From Ignelater luminosus (Eukaryota > Arthropoda > Insecta > Coleoptera > Elateridae): 64,000 nucleotides of DNA. The notes beneath the pieces were generated by a model. That model saw nothing but the letters and a program-made list of their open reading frames with translations. It had not been told where the DNA came from and searched no databases. Below are positions 1 to 12,019 of the stretch, one piece after another; the first letter of the stretch is position 1; every line of letters starts with the position of its first letter. Location: the NCBI GenBank assembly GCA_011009095.1, contig VTPC01091068.1, positions 62,001-126,000 of the forward strand. Direction: 5' to 3'. Position numbers and translations under genes: made by a program.

Positions 1-722
1 TTTGTGTGGATTACACTACACCGCGAAGAATTGCATCCTTATCACATTCAACGAGTTCAATCATTACAGCTAGAAGATTATGGTCGACGTGTGGAGTTTG
101 GTATATAGTTGCTGCGCAAGATTGCTCAGGATCCAAATTTAAGGTAGAATATTCTGGACAAATGAGGCTCAGTTTACCCACAACTACCATTTACGGCCTT
201 TCCAAAATCCCCATACCATCGTACAATCAAGATTTCAACGTCGTTTTAGTTTTAATACATGAGCTGGCATTTTTAACTAGCGGTTACTTGATATCAAAGT
301 TCTTCATGACCACCTAAATGCAGAACGACATACTACTTTTCTAGATGAAAGGCTTTATGAGATGTTGAAAGACACTCACTCTACTTCATATTCGGCAACG
401 AATGTCGTACCAGCATGATGGCGCCCAATCCATTATGAAAGACAAATAACCGAATGGCTAAGCACACATTATGCTAACAGATGAATTGATCGTGGGGTCC
501 TGTCGCTTGACCTCCAAGGTCTCCAGATCTAAGTCCTTTAGATTTTTACCTTTAGATTCACCTAATACAGTAGGTTTACAGTGTTGAAATAAACACTCGC
601 GAACAATTATTGCAAATCATAATGGATGCGGCAATATCATCGTTCGTGTTTATGGCTTCACGGTTCGCAAGTGTCGTGCTTGTATTCAGGTTGTAGGGGA
701 TAATTTTGAGCACATGTTATAA
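1..722 (+). pseudogene. Decayed mariner-like (DUF4817-type) transposase, cut by window edge
   Basis: Conceptual translation, with several frame changes and stops, gives landmarks of the insect transposases usually annotated as DUF4817 / mariner-like. Near base 35-105 it reads HPYHIQRVQ followed by EDYGRRVEF, the end of the DNA-binding part. Near 425-490 it reads HYERQITEWLSTHYANR, the segment after the second catalytic Asp. At 660-722 it reads CRACIQVVGDNFEHML and a stop, the usual C-terminus of this family. The upstream part is outside the window. The copy is clearly dead. Family placement is fairly secure, subfamily is not. Confidence 0.7.
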
Positions 723-1639
723 GTCTCTCACTTTTTCTTTTCAAATTAAAGCTTAACTAAAGACACGATCTCTATGTATTTTGTTTTTGAAAGGTAACTA
801 GATATTAAACAATTACTTATTTACATCTTATTATTTGATTTCTTTTAGTTCTGTAACTAAGTGAAATAGGATCTAGGTTCATATGACATTTGTTGTTCAA
901 AATAACTTTCACGACTAGTATAAAGGTAATTTATTTTTATAAAAAAATGTTGATTTAATCTGTAAACATGTCAATAAAAAGAAGATTGCATTGCATGTTA
1001 TCTTTTTAATGCAATAATTTTAATATTGTGAAAATTTTTCAGCTAGTTAAGAGTTAAGAAGTACTGAACGAAGAAGTTAGTTGGAAGATTTCCTTATAAA
1101 TTTCAATTTAATATTAGTGTTTGTAATTTGTTCTTGTAAAAAAAGAGAGTAAAAGAACACAAACGGAAAAAGTGAAAACCATTCTGAAAATCAACAGAGC
1201 TTAAAGTTCCTGGCAGTTTCATGGGCAAGGATAGGTTAAGTTTTTAATAGTCAATTTAATTTTTTGACATCTTTATTTCATTATATTTTTTTGTAAAAGT
1301 AGATCATTTGATTAACAAATCAACAAGTGTACTATTGACACACCTGAAATAAATTTTTAATTTTATTTTTGGTTTTGCACTTTTCTGGTACACACCGTTG
1401 CAGTATCTATGATAAAGAAATTCTGTTGCTTTCAATAGTAGATTCGTTTGATGATTTATTGAAAATAAAAAAAGAAACTCAAGCATACCGTTAGTGTTAT
1501 ATTTATCTGGGGTATTTGACAAAATTAAATCATTAAAGACTTATGCAAGTACAAGTTTAGATAGAATTCTTCCTGTCTTTTGAAACCATTATATTTACTT
1601 TATAACCTGTCTTTAAACTTTGGGACTTTTATTCAGATA
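723..1639. other. Intergenic, no feature recognised
   Basis: AT-rich sequence with only short random open frames. I see no coding, RNA or repeat signal that I can support. Confidence 0.5.
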
Positions 1640-2715
1640 TTTGAAAATCTAGTTTTATTACACCAATCCATAAAAACGAAAATGAAATAGCTGTCGGAAA
1701 CTACGGACCCACATCTATTATAAGTTGAATTCCAAAATTATTAGAAAGCATTGTTTGCGACAAGATTTTACTAGCAGCAAATAAAGCAATCATTGATAAA
1801 CAACGTGATTTTTATACAGAACGTTTAACTATAACCAATCTATTAGTGTTATGAAAGTTGTAATATTAGATACGTTTAATCATCAGCAGCAAGTTGAGTC
1901 AGTTGACACTGACTTCTGTAAAGCATTTGATAGAGTTAATTATAAAGTCACTGTTTGCCAAATTGGAAGCGTTTGGTAATGCAGGTGTATTGCTCAAATG
2001 GATTAGAAACTATGTTACCAATATAACTCAGATTGTCAAAATCAAGGATTTTAGATCTAATAAAATACAAGCAACGTTTGGAGATCTTCAAGGTTTCAAC
2101 TTATTTTCAATTATTATTATTAGCTGTAGGTTTTTATTATTTGTTAATGATATAAAAATATTTGAAACCATAAACTCAATATCAGTTTGCATTGAAAGTT
2201 TGTAGTATGTACCCCCGGTTTAGTGTCCATATCTCAAAACCGATATTAAACTAATTAGAAGCAGTTTAGGAAAAATTCCTAAAAAGAGTAGCATTTTACA
2301 TGCACATTTCAAGAAATGTCCAGATTTCTTTTATGACCTTGTCTTACAAGTTTTGTATTTAAAATCCTTACAAGATAGAAGATCATACAATGATCTCATG
2401 CTTTTTAATAAATTACTCAATCACCAAATCAGCTGTCCGCAGCTGCTTGAGCTAATTTATTTCTATGCTTTTCCAACCTCGCAGATCAAAAATTATATTT
2501 TTTTGAAAAATGCTACGGGCCGAATTACAGTTGCAATTGCCTAATGTTCCAAATATTACGTTTAGCAAATAAATATAATCATATAAATTTCTTTAATAAA
2601 TAATAAATTGATAGTAATTGGGTTTCATATGTATGTACAATGCATATTTAATTACTGCATGTAACACTTTTCTATAATATGGTTTTTGACTCGTAAATAA
2701 AGGTTTATTTATTTG
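1640..2715 (+). pseudogene. Non-LTR retrotransposon (LINE, Jockey/CR1-like) reverse-transcriptase relic
   Basis: The translation around 1675-1770 resembles the start of LINE reverse transcriptases (VGNYGPTSIIS, then IPKLLESIVCDKI). It continues with the palm segment TLTSVKHLIEL, a degraded form of the usual DFSKAFDRVNH. Next come LLKWIRNYVTN, GDLQGFN (the GVPQGS position) and FVNDIKIFETINS, where the FADD-type catalytic box is lost. The 2360-2545 region matches the C-terminal tail of such ORF2 proteins in style. Several stops and frame changes make it non-functional. The 3' end is probably near 2715, at an AATAAAGGTTTATTTATTT stretch. No ORF1 or target duplication was identified. Confidence 0.65.
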
Positions 2716-2795
2716 CGTTGATGGCCGTCGCGGTCGATCCACCAAATTTCCCCATTTTTTCCTTTTGTGGATGAAGAAAAGTTTAGTCTAGAGTA

Positions 2796-3048
2796 GTGTG
2801 CCTTGATATTGTTTTATTAAATGTCATTTTTTTAATGGGTAGAGAGACAAAAATATACGTTAGCTCTTTACTCGCACGGCGAGTGTAAAGGATAAAATAA
2901 GAATTTACTGTTAAAATCTTTCTTCTTTTTTTTACACTCACATTGCGAGCAGAGAGCTAACGTATATTTTTGTTTTTCTTGTTTGACAAGTGTATCCACA
3001 CTCTCCCATTAGAAAAATGATATTTAATAAAACAATATCAAGGCACAC
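2796..3048. repeat. Fold-back inverted repeat
   Basis: Arms at about 2796-2888 and 2934-3048 are reverse complements of each other. The outer ends are GTGTGCCTTGATATTG and its complement, and the inner ends include AAATATACGTTAGCTCT. The arms differ by one indel of roughly 20 bases and a few substitutions, and about 45 bases separate them. Transcribed RNA would fold into a hairpin. It lies directly after the LINE relic. No coding content. Confidence 0.75.
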
Positions 3049-6000
3049 CAGTCTAGAGCAGTCACTAGCTTTTTTCAGAACCGGAAAACAACACTGCAAG
3101 TCTAAGCAAAACGGCTTTATGAAGTGAGCATCTGGGCAGAATTGTATATGTCGTTTTCTAAACATTTCTCCAGGTTTCGTTTACACAAAACTTAAAAACT
3201 GTAGGGTCTCCAAAAAGAATATGTTGATGTCAAGGTACAGAAACTAAGAAAATTGCTTAATTATCCTGTCATCTTCAAGAATATTCTAGAACTTGTAATT
3301 TCTAAAAAATGTATATTAAAAGGTTTCTGTAAGTACTTTTTATGTTTTTAAAAACAACGTATCACATATACTATAAAGCGGTATAAAATTGCCAAGTAGG
3401 TAGTACCTTTTTTGATATATGTAACTTCATCAAAATTGTTTTTATAGTTTTGACTCAGAAAGTTTTTGAAAGGGCAGCGCAAAAAAATTTCAAATCAATG
3501 CTCCTCACCAAAAACTGTCAATGGGTTACTTCATACCTTCCTATCCTAATTCAAACAAAATTTTCGTAGTTTACAATTTTTATATTTAAATTTTTAAAGA
3601 ATTGTTCTAAAATACAAAAAATACAAAATTAAACCTGCACAAGATTGTACGATCGGTGAAATGCTTAAAATATACGAATGTTAATATTAAAACTGCTTAG
3701 TTTGGTGCAATATTTCGATTGGTGGTTGAGATACAAAATCTTTGTTTTTAATCATTTACAATTGCATAAAGTAGTGTTTTCATTATTTATATAAAATACA
3801 AAGATCAAAAAAATTGAAATTGAATTTTTATATACTTAAATGAACAAAATCTAATAAAGTCGGAGACGATCGAACAATTATCATTTGCTAAATGAATGAT
3901 ATTAATGTTTAAAAAGCTTAAATCAAACAATTAATTTTTGTTATTAGATTTTTGATAGCTGGTAGCTTGCAGTTGCATTTAACGTCTAGCTTTAACTAAA
4001 CAGTCTATCGTCAGTATCTAGTTTTAGTAGGTCAATATTTTAGAGAATGTGTGGTTTCCTTACCTTCTTAGATGCTTCAGGTTCCGCAAACAACAAAGCA
4101 AGACCTCTCTGCAAATTTACGTCTTGCTTCTGTTCAGGCCGTTGTTGCACAAACTTCCGCTGTCTGCACTATTATTTCATTAGTACATGACAAATTCTAG
4201 CATGCTTAATTGAGCCACACCGGTGCCAGTTCCAGTGTGAGCATCTCAGAATCGTGTATCATCTCAGAATTCAGCACACGTTGTGTAAATATAACAACCG
4301 GCATTCGGATAACAGGTGTACATAGGCGAGAGTATTCTGTAATTTATATTTACGTCTAGTTCTCTATACTGCTAATAAATTTCAAGCTTAAATGAAAATG
4401 TGTGTTAGTTTTACAAAATATTGTCACGGCTTTAAAGCTAACATGCAACTTTCCTTAGCGGGTAACACAATGAGGCATTTATTCTTGATTTAGATTTTTG
4501 TTTTTCTGTCTTCTTATTAATTTTCTTATCAACTTCAACTCAGGAAACCTACGAATGGTTTATTTATTTAGTTAATCGGAATTTTATGAATAAAATGATA
4601 TTCTAAGCAGATTTAACTGTCTTATGCTTTATTAATTTTAATCTTACTTGTATACAAAAAGACAGGCGGTTAACTAAAATGAAAATACGAGCATTATTTT
4701 TTAAAATGCAACAGGTATGATCCATAGTCGTCTTTAACAATTTTCTTACATGTAAGCTTGTCAGCTAGTACTAATACCACTTCTTTATTTATGTAAAGCA
4801 AAAAGGCCCTAACTCAAAAAATAGACAAAATTGAATTTAGGGTAGCGCTAGATTCATTACACTGAAATCTTTTTGAATGCCAAGCAAGAAAGTCCTAACT
4901 TTGAAAATATGTGATGCAGACTAATTTTTAAAGTGTTCTCTCTTATGCAAATATGAAGAAAGCTTAACACGTTTCACTCAATATGTCAAAACTAAGATTT
5001 TTGGAGTTACATTTTTTCTTTGCAGAGCAGTACTAGTTAAACATGTGTTTTGAATTACGTAAGTTTTACTAATCTATCTTTCCAAACGTTGTAACGATCA
5101 CTTATTGCGCTCGTTACATATTTGTTTTGTGATTAAACCTTCTGTCTGTGTAATCTAGATTTTGGTCTTTTCCTCGTGTTGGCAGTGTTGGACGTAGTGC
5201 AGTTTCTCCTATTCTTTCAAGATTTCTTTATTGTTGGAGTTATCTTCTAGAAAGCAGAACTTTAATTGTTTCGATTTATTTTTTTGGTTATGGCATGTAT
5301 AATTGATTGAATTGGGAAAATTCATTGCACTAAATAAATTCTTAACTTCGTTGTATTATCTTTCATTATTTTTGTTTGTCAGGGTTTTGAGGTATTTGAA
5401 GATTTAAAATTTTCTTTTCTGTAAACCGTTTTTGCTTTTCCTTGTCTAGTTAATTAGATTTTTATTTTATTAAAATTCTTGTTGATTTCTTTCTCCAATA
5501 GGAAATTTATAGTTTCAAGGTTAACATCCCATTGGGGCATTTGTTAAGATTTTTCACCTAGCTTTTAAAAAATTTGCCTTGTCATTGGATAACGTAAGCG
5601 GTTGACGGGTCACTAGGATTTTGTTGCGTTCTTTGCGAGGAGTCTTGGTATAACTTTTGGGGGCTTTGCTGGTGTGTGCAGCATTATCGGCTATCCCTAT
5701 ATCAAGAAAACTTGCACTGGTGCCTATATAAAGATCTTGTGCTGTGAGTTTGTGCCTCGTTATTCTTATAGTTTGCATTTCTTTTCTTTTGTCGAAGAAG
5801 CCTCAAAGTTTGGGGGTAAACTTTATTTTTTGTTTTCCTCCCCATTGATCTAATTTCGGTTTAATTTTCATATATACAGATTCCTACTTCCCTCCACTTT
5901 TTGCGACTCTTCGTGTGCTTGAATTTGGAACTATACAGCAGTGATAACAAAGTATTGGCGTCGAGGGACGGCGAGACTTCAGTGACTCAATCGGGTTCGG

Positions 6001-8757
6001 ATGGGGAGAGCTACGCCCTGTATAGATTACATCGCCTCAGCTCATGTCTTCATTTTTTAACTGTGTTTAAGTTTATTTGAGATGCTCGGCAACTTTATTT
6101 CTGTAATAACTTTTTTTGGTTATTTGACGAAAGCTTCATTTTGGTCATGGATGTTCAAAAGAATTTTTTTAACTATCATTAGTTTTCTTCATTTATAATT
6201 AAGTTTTGTCATAATGATTTGTTTGGAATACTTTCACTTAGGAAGACGTTAGTCTTAAGAATGTTTTTATGCGTTTAAGATTGTTTCAGCTTTGGTTATT
6301 TAATGAACACAGGCCTGTGAGTCAACGGATAATAACGTGGTAAGCGCTTATTGATCTAACTTTCTTAACACCAGTCTTCTTAAGGTTTGTTGTTTAAATC
6401 TGTTAAAAGTTTCTTTTGAAAATTCCTTTAGCTATTCAATTTTTTTAAATTGTTTTTTTACAAGCCAAATTCTTTACTAAAATAATTTTTATAAAATACA
6501 TTTATGAGATTCTTTGAATTTAAATTGAACTTTTCAAATTTGATCAAACTTTTTTTAGATTAATTGTTAAATCTGTAAAATTGGATTTGATTTAATTAAA
6601 TCGATTTTTGTGATTATATGATATATGATAATATGTGTATTAACTAATTGTTGCATTTTTATTGTATCTACAACTTCCTTACCACACGCTCAAGGCCACC
6701 CTCTGAGTTTAGGCGGTCTAAGACTAAAAACCATCTTACAATATTAGTTAAAGTAAGCATTACTGTAAAGCAAGGACACGATACAATATATAACCTTGTT
6801 TTTACGTTTATTCTACTTTTAAATTTTATAATTAGATTGTACTATAATGTTACGCTACCCAACGCTTCCAGAAGGGAACAAGTACATCAAAAACTGCATA
6901 CAAATTGAATTTTACACAAAATAGAGTTAAGTAGAAATAAGACTAGCAACAAAAGTTTTTACCTAGAAATAGCTTGTCAAGTTCTTCCTTATAAAACCAC
7001 TAGCATTGGTTCAAACTACAACAAGAGGCGTTTTTCTACTTAGAGGATCAAAGTCCTTTGTCTTCAGAGCACATCTGCATATTGCACTCTTGGGTTTTAG
7101 TGTGATAGAGATTGTCAGTTGTAGTTCAATTGAATTTTACAGGTTATGGACCTTCCATCGTTTTAATAAATATTTAATGGAGTATGAGTAAATATTGATG
7201 CTTATTTGCAAAGCTCAACAAAATACCAGATACACATAGCATATAGGTAAGTATATAAAAGCGTCTTTTCTTATTAAAAACATTTAGGTCCCCTAAGCAT
7301 TTTTTAATTTAAGCATTGTACTGCTTTTTCTACACCTTTTATAATATTATTACCTAATTAAAATAATATTTGTAGGAAGCGCTCTACAGTATGAATTTAA
7401 CATTTTTGCAGTTTTCTAAGATTTACTTATTTTCTGAGGTTTACTAAGAACATCAAGTGTTTTGTACGCTTTCCACAGTTTCCGGCTTTAAAAAAAGAAA
7501 GATAAATAGGAAATGACCTTAAACGTGTTGAAAAGACTGAGCCATTAAAATAGCTATCTGGGAATGGAAGCCAAGATCTATACAGAAGCGTTCCTTTTGA
7601 GTTTTCTCTTTAGGAAGTTATGTATTCGTTGTTCCATCTGTGTTGCATGAAGGTAGGACCTGACTTAATCTTAAATGTGTCTTGCTTACCATACTACTTT
7701 ACCATATTTCCCATTTATTCAAAACAGTAAAAACATATATTTTTTTAGCTTGATTTATAGGAAGGAATATCGCATAAACTGTTACACCCAAAATACTTCC
7801 TGAAACATCTCATACATTTATAATGTATTCCGGAATATATTGAATCTCCCGTGCGCACTTACCGTATTTAAATGTTTAGATACGTATTCATACATGCACA
7901 TTTGGAAACGTCTGTATAAAATTGAATGTGGAAACAAAATCTACGTTTCTTAAGGGCCATATATGTAAAGTGAAAAATATGGAGAATATAGATGTTCGAA
8001 ATACGTGTTATTGGGAATTTCGAGGAACAATTAAAGCTGTTTGAAATACTGTTAAACGCTTTACAAGTTACAGTAACTTTTTAGAACGACCGAATCTAAA
8101 TTTTCTGTCTTTTGAATTGGCTGTTCTTTACTCTCGTTGAATAATATACAGATTTTCTAAACTTTTATGTATAAATAGGGATAGAAGTTGCACCCGAGTA
8201 TCAGATGTTACAATTGCAACTTCTTAAAGTTGTTATTAATAAACTTTGCTGTAATGTTGTTCTGTAATAACAACTCTTAAACTCCAATTTCTCAATTCAG
8301 TCTGCACTGCGTTAGCAAATGTTCCAGAAGTAACTAATCTTACGCTTATTAGATATTTTATTTACTTGCTAATTTCATCACAGTTACGAATGAGTACTGC
8401 TTTGTAACGTTCTTAGAACATGCCCTACGTCTTAAGAACAATTATTTATTACAATCTGCAGCTTTAGCTTATTAATTTCTAAATTTTCGTTTATTTATTA
8501 TTCATTTATTACAGTAATCTCTTAGTTAATTAAATACGTTTACGCAATCCAATATAGTTAAAGGCCCTATTAAATACTACAAGAAATATTTTATAACAAC
8601 CAAATATTCGATACGATTAAATAAGCAAAAACGATTATGAACACATATAGGATATTTCAGTTATTACTAAGAACATCAAAAACACACTAAGGAAACTTAG
8701 AATCAGAATGATTGAAATCATTTTTTACTTGTAGATCTTAGATATTCAGTTCTGGTC
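3049..8757. other. Long intergenic stretch without a recognised gene
   Basis: AT-rich sequence. The most noticeable open frame is on the minus strand at 5554-5778 (74 aa, starting MQTIRITRHK, basic and polar). It has an ATG start but no recognisable domain; it could be the start of a retroelement ORF1 or chance. A GC-richer patch at about 5940-6050 is unexplained. No splice-supported exon chain was found. Confidence 0.4.
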
Positions 8758-8759
8758 TG

Positions 8760-8784
8760 GGGGAAAGAGGGGAGCATTTGTCCA
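8760..8784 (+). repeat. Left terminal inverted repeat of pogo-type element
   Basis: GGGGAAAGAGGGGAGCATTTG is, with a few mismatches, the reverse complement of 11483-11504. Confidence 0.7.
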
Positions 8785-9242
8785 TGGGGAACATTCAACC
8801 ACTCAGAATATTCTGAGAAATATTTGAATAAACCGCGTAAATTTAAGAAAAATAGTTTGATGTAACAGTCATCAACCATCTTCAACTATTCTTGCACTTG
8901 GAATTTGTTATCGTATTTTTAATTTAAATTAGTTTAAAAACTCGTGTTTAGGGTATTTTTAGTTAATTGTATTTAGTGATATTGTAGTTTAAGTTGCAAT
9001 TATCGAAATAAGCCTTTTCATGCTTTTGCATGCATTTGTGATTACTAGCCTTATTATCATTAATTTGTTTCATAACCTAAGTGTTACAGTTTTTGAGCTA
9101 CCGTCGGTTTTGTTAAGTAGTGTGCTTCGAAAAATATTTCGTGATAACCTGGTAGGGTACTTTCGGCCAGTGGCCGAACGATTCAGGAAATGAGAGTAAA
9201 GCAGACAACGATTCAACAAAGTATTCGAGTAAATACACTGTA

Positions 9243-10281
9243 AAACAGGTTTTTACGAATGAAGAAGAAAATGAATTAGAAAAATACATAAAAAGATGCT
9301 CAGATATAAATTATGGGCTTACATACACTGATATCCAAAAACTGGCATATGAATTTTGGGCAAGCACTGACCAACTGTAATATTTCTCAAGAATAGCATA
9401 AAAAAAAGCAAGCAAAATTGGGATGGAGGAGAGGCTTTATGTTGAGGCACAAGACATTAACGCCGCGCAAACCCAAAAGTACTAGCTTAAGTCGATGTAC
9501 AGCTTTTAATAAAAACACAGTTGGGCGTTTTTATGACAATTACATAAGTCTTCTAGAACGATATAAGTTTCCTCCAGAACGGATTTTTAACTTGGATAAA
9601 ACAGGTGTAACTACAGTCATGAAACCTGTAAAAATAGTGTCTACATTAGGGGAAAAGCAAGTACCTCTAATAGCCTCGGCAGAATGAAGGGAACTGGTTA
9701 CATTTGTAGGCATCATTAATGCTGTAAGTCAAAGCTTACCCCCTGTGTATGTATTCCCCAGAATCAGAAATATTGATGACTTAATGACCGATGCGCCAGT
9801 TTCTAGTTTGGCTTTAGGGAATAAAAGCGGTTGGATGACGAGAGAGCTGTTTCCAGAAGTTTTTAAACATATTGTCAAGAATACTAATTGCAGCGTTAGA
9901 AATCCTATTCTTCTAATTGCAGACAATCATGAATCACATGTAAACATTGCCAGTGTCAGGTTTTGTAAATAAAATGGAATAGTACTTTTAAGTATTCCTC
10001 CTCACACATCCCATAAATTACAGCCCCTAGATGTAGGGGTGTTTGGGCCATTTAAATTGTATTATTCGATAGCCTTCAATGATTGGTTGACCTCACGCCC
10101 TGGCAAAACATTTTCTGTAAAACATATTCCTCAACTGATTAAATTAGCTTACCTAAGAGCATTTACAGCAAGCAATATAGTTAGCAGTTTTAATAAGCCA
10201 GGTATTTGGCCCTTAAACAGACTGGCATTTTCGGATGAAGACTTCTCCAGTAGTTATGTTACAGATAGATTGTTACCATAA
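9243..10281 (+). pseudogene. pogo-like transposase (HTH + DDE_1), with stops and a frameshift
   Basis: The N-terminal helix-turn-helix/CENP-B-type part is readable from about 9243 (QVFTNEEENELEKYI, then DINYGLTYTDIQKLAYEF). A frame change near 9400-9418 leads into GWRRGFMLRH, the usual W-x-R-G-F-M segment. The DDE_1 domain then runs in one frame to 10281, interrupted by in-frame stops at 9685-9687 and 9970-9972. Catalytic landmarks are present: NLDKTG (first Asp, about 9592), LIADNHESH (second Asp, about 9919) and PPHTSHKLQPLDVG (third Asp, about 10028). PGIWPLNR near 10200 is also typical. The protein cannot be made intact. The family (Tc1/mariner superfamily, pogo branch) is well supported. 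Confidence 0.85.
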
Positions 10282-10504
10282 AACATGAATACTATATCAA
10301 AAAAATAAACAAAATCTGGAAAATATACCCTCAAAATCTAATCAAAGTGAAACCGAGTTAGAAACAAAAAATGATGAACACGTATCTCTGAAAGATTCAG
10401 ACACTGGAAACGTTTTGGATTCAGACATTCCTAGATACAACTCACCGTCCTGTAGTTTTACTAAGCAAAACATTTTCTGAAAGGTAAAGATAACTCCGGA
10501 AAGT

Positions 10505-11080
10505 GTGAGACCTTATCTCAAAGCTGGAGAAAAAAAAACAAGTCTAAACGACGAACAGGTGGTTCGAAGATTTACACTGATACACCAAAAAAGGACAAAT
10601 AGAAAGGGAAAAGTTACTGAAGAAACAGAAAAGTATTTTGAGAAATCTATTTGGCAAAAAACTAATATTGGAAAACCACCTGCTAAAAAGTTCGTCTTTG
10701 TCATCTGAAGAGAGTGTTACAGTTTCGGTACATGACAACTCCGATGACGATCTTAGCGACGAATATGAAGATTTATCAAAAATACTGGTACGCCAGAATT
10801 AAACAAAGATGAATTTGTGTTGGTTCGCTTCAAAGTAGAAAAAGCCATGGTACATTTTGTAGGCCAAATATTGAAATTAAATGATTCCATGTCGAAAATC
10901 AAGTTTTTACAAAAAAAGGGGCTTTCAAATACTTTTTATTTCCCTGTCGCTAATGATATATCTGTTGCTGCAAATGACGATATAATTTTCAAGTTAACTC
11001 CAGCCGCAAGAACAAGAACGGCAAGAACGTCGTCTTATTTTCAGTTTTATTATAACTTTAACACTTTAATTGTTAATTAA
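10505..11080 (+). pseudogene. C-terminal extension relic of the pogo-like transposase
   Basis: Two out-of-phase pieces follow the DDE domain. One at about 10505-10708 is lysine-rich. The other, at about 10810-11080, reads EFVLVRFKVEKAMVHFVGQI. A short acidic stretch (SDDDLSDEYED-like) lies between them. Insect pogo-like proteins often end in an acidic linker followed by an F-V-L-V-x-F segment, so I treat this as the decayed C-terminus rather than a separate gene. Confidence 0.5.
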
Positions 11081-11482
11081 CATTGTTACAATTTTTAATG
11101 CGTTTTTTCTTTAGGTTCGAGTGTTTATTTTGAGTTTCAAATAAAAAATTATTCTACATTTCAATTTTATTGTAAAAGGAACAAAGCTCATGAAAAGTCA
11201 GGTAAGGTTTATTTCTTATTTTTAATACAACGACTCGTGATTAATTTTTAAAATAACTTATAGTGGTTGAATCTTCCCCTCACTGTGGCTGAATGTACCC
11301 CTTACGTAGGGAACATTCAGCAATTTGTAAGTACAAAACAAAAAATCTGTACTAGGTTACTGATAGTTTTCCGGAATTTTACGGTACACATGTTACAAAA
11401 TCTATCTAACTCAACAGAAACGCCTTGTATTTCACTTCTTGCATTTAAACAAGGGTGCTATCCAAGAAAATGCTGTTAGGTG

Positions 11483-11504
11483 CCAAATGTTCCCCCCTTT
11501 CCCC
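11483..11504 (-). repeat. Right terminal inverted repeat of pogo-type element
   Basis: CCAAATGTTCCCCCCTTTCC followed by CC and then TA. Inverted match to 8760-8784. Confidence 0.7.
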
Positions 11505-11840
11505 TATTGATTTTTGATATTTTTGTAGTTTTATAACGATTTTGGCTATCAATTCGCCAGAAATTAGATTTTAGACCAACTAAACTACTCTCTTTGATAC
11601 ATTCATCTCTGCCTTCCTTATACCAGATTTGAAAATAAGAAGATTGACGGAGATTGAGAAGGACAAATTGTAAACGTACTCAATTCATAATGCCACAAAA
11701 TTCTCTCGTTTACTAGTTTAAATGCCATAATCAAACGAAATTCGACATTTGCACCAATTTTAGGATCTCAAATTCAAAATATGTCGAATATAGTTTCAGT
11801 TTCATTAATTTGTGATGTTACTTTTTCTATCCGATATTTA

Positions 11841-11868
11841 CGAGGGCGGTTCAGTAAGTACCCGTGTT
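11841..11868 (+). repeat. mariner left terminal inverted repeat
   Basis: Begins CGAGGGCGGTTCAGTAAG. It pairs with 13095-13122 with two mismatches and is preceded by TA. Confidence 0.85.
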
Positions 11869-12019
11869 TGACGACAGAAGGCGTTCCTGAGGGAAGTTGG
11901 TGTTATCATCGTGTGCTGCCATCTATCAAACGACGGTATAACAAAGTGCAGACTGATTGATAGGTTAGTTTGGATTTGACAGCCATTTGAGTAAGACGTG
12001 TTTCGTGATTTTAGCTAAG

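Larger units (their letters stand above)
8760..11504 (+). mobile_element. pogo/Tigger-type DNA transposon, defective
   Basis: An element of about 2.75 kb bounded by imperfect terminal inverted repeats (8760-8784 and 11483-11504; GGGGAAAG at the ends). The right flank is TA (11505-11506); the left flank is TG (8758-8759), consistent with a mutated TA target duplication as expected for pogo-like elements. Subterminal GGGGAACATTCA-type repeats occur at both ends (8786-8797; 11262-11320). It contains a broken transposase at 9243-10281 and a downstream coding relic at 10505-11080. Confidence 0.75.

Noticed and set aside
4080..4330. Possible gag relic
   Set aside because: A short translated stretch (ANLRLASVQAVVAQTSA) resembles retroelement gag only superficially. 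No other retroelement landmarks nearby.
5554..5778. 74-aa minus-strand frame as a gene
   Set aside because: It has an ATG and a plausible basic sequence, but no recognisable domain, neighbours or splice context. Left as unassigned.
5940..6050. GC-richer patch considered as a tRNA or other RNA gene
   Set aside because: No cloverleaf or conserved A/B box arrangement could be seen.
11987..12019. Upstream extension of the mariner transposase frame
   Set aside because: The extension starts at a TTG and has no ATG. The ATG at 12020 gives the standard 345-aa length and the usual N-terminus.
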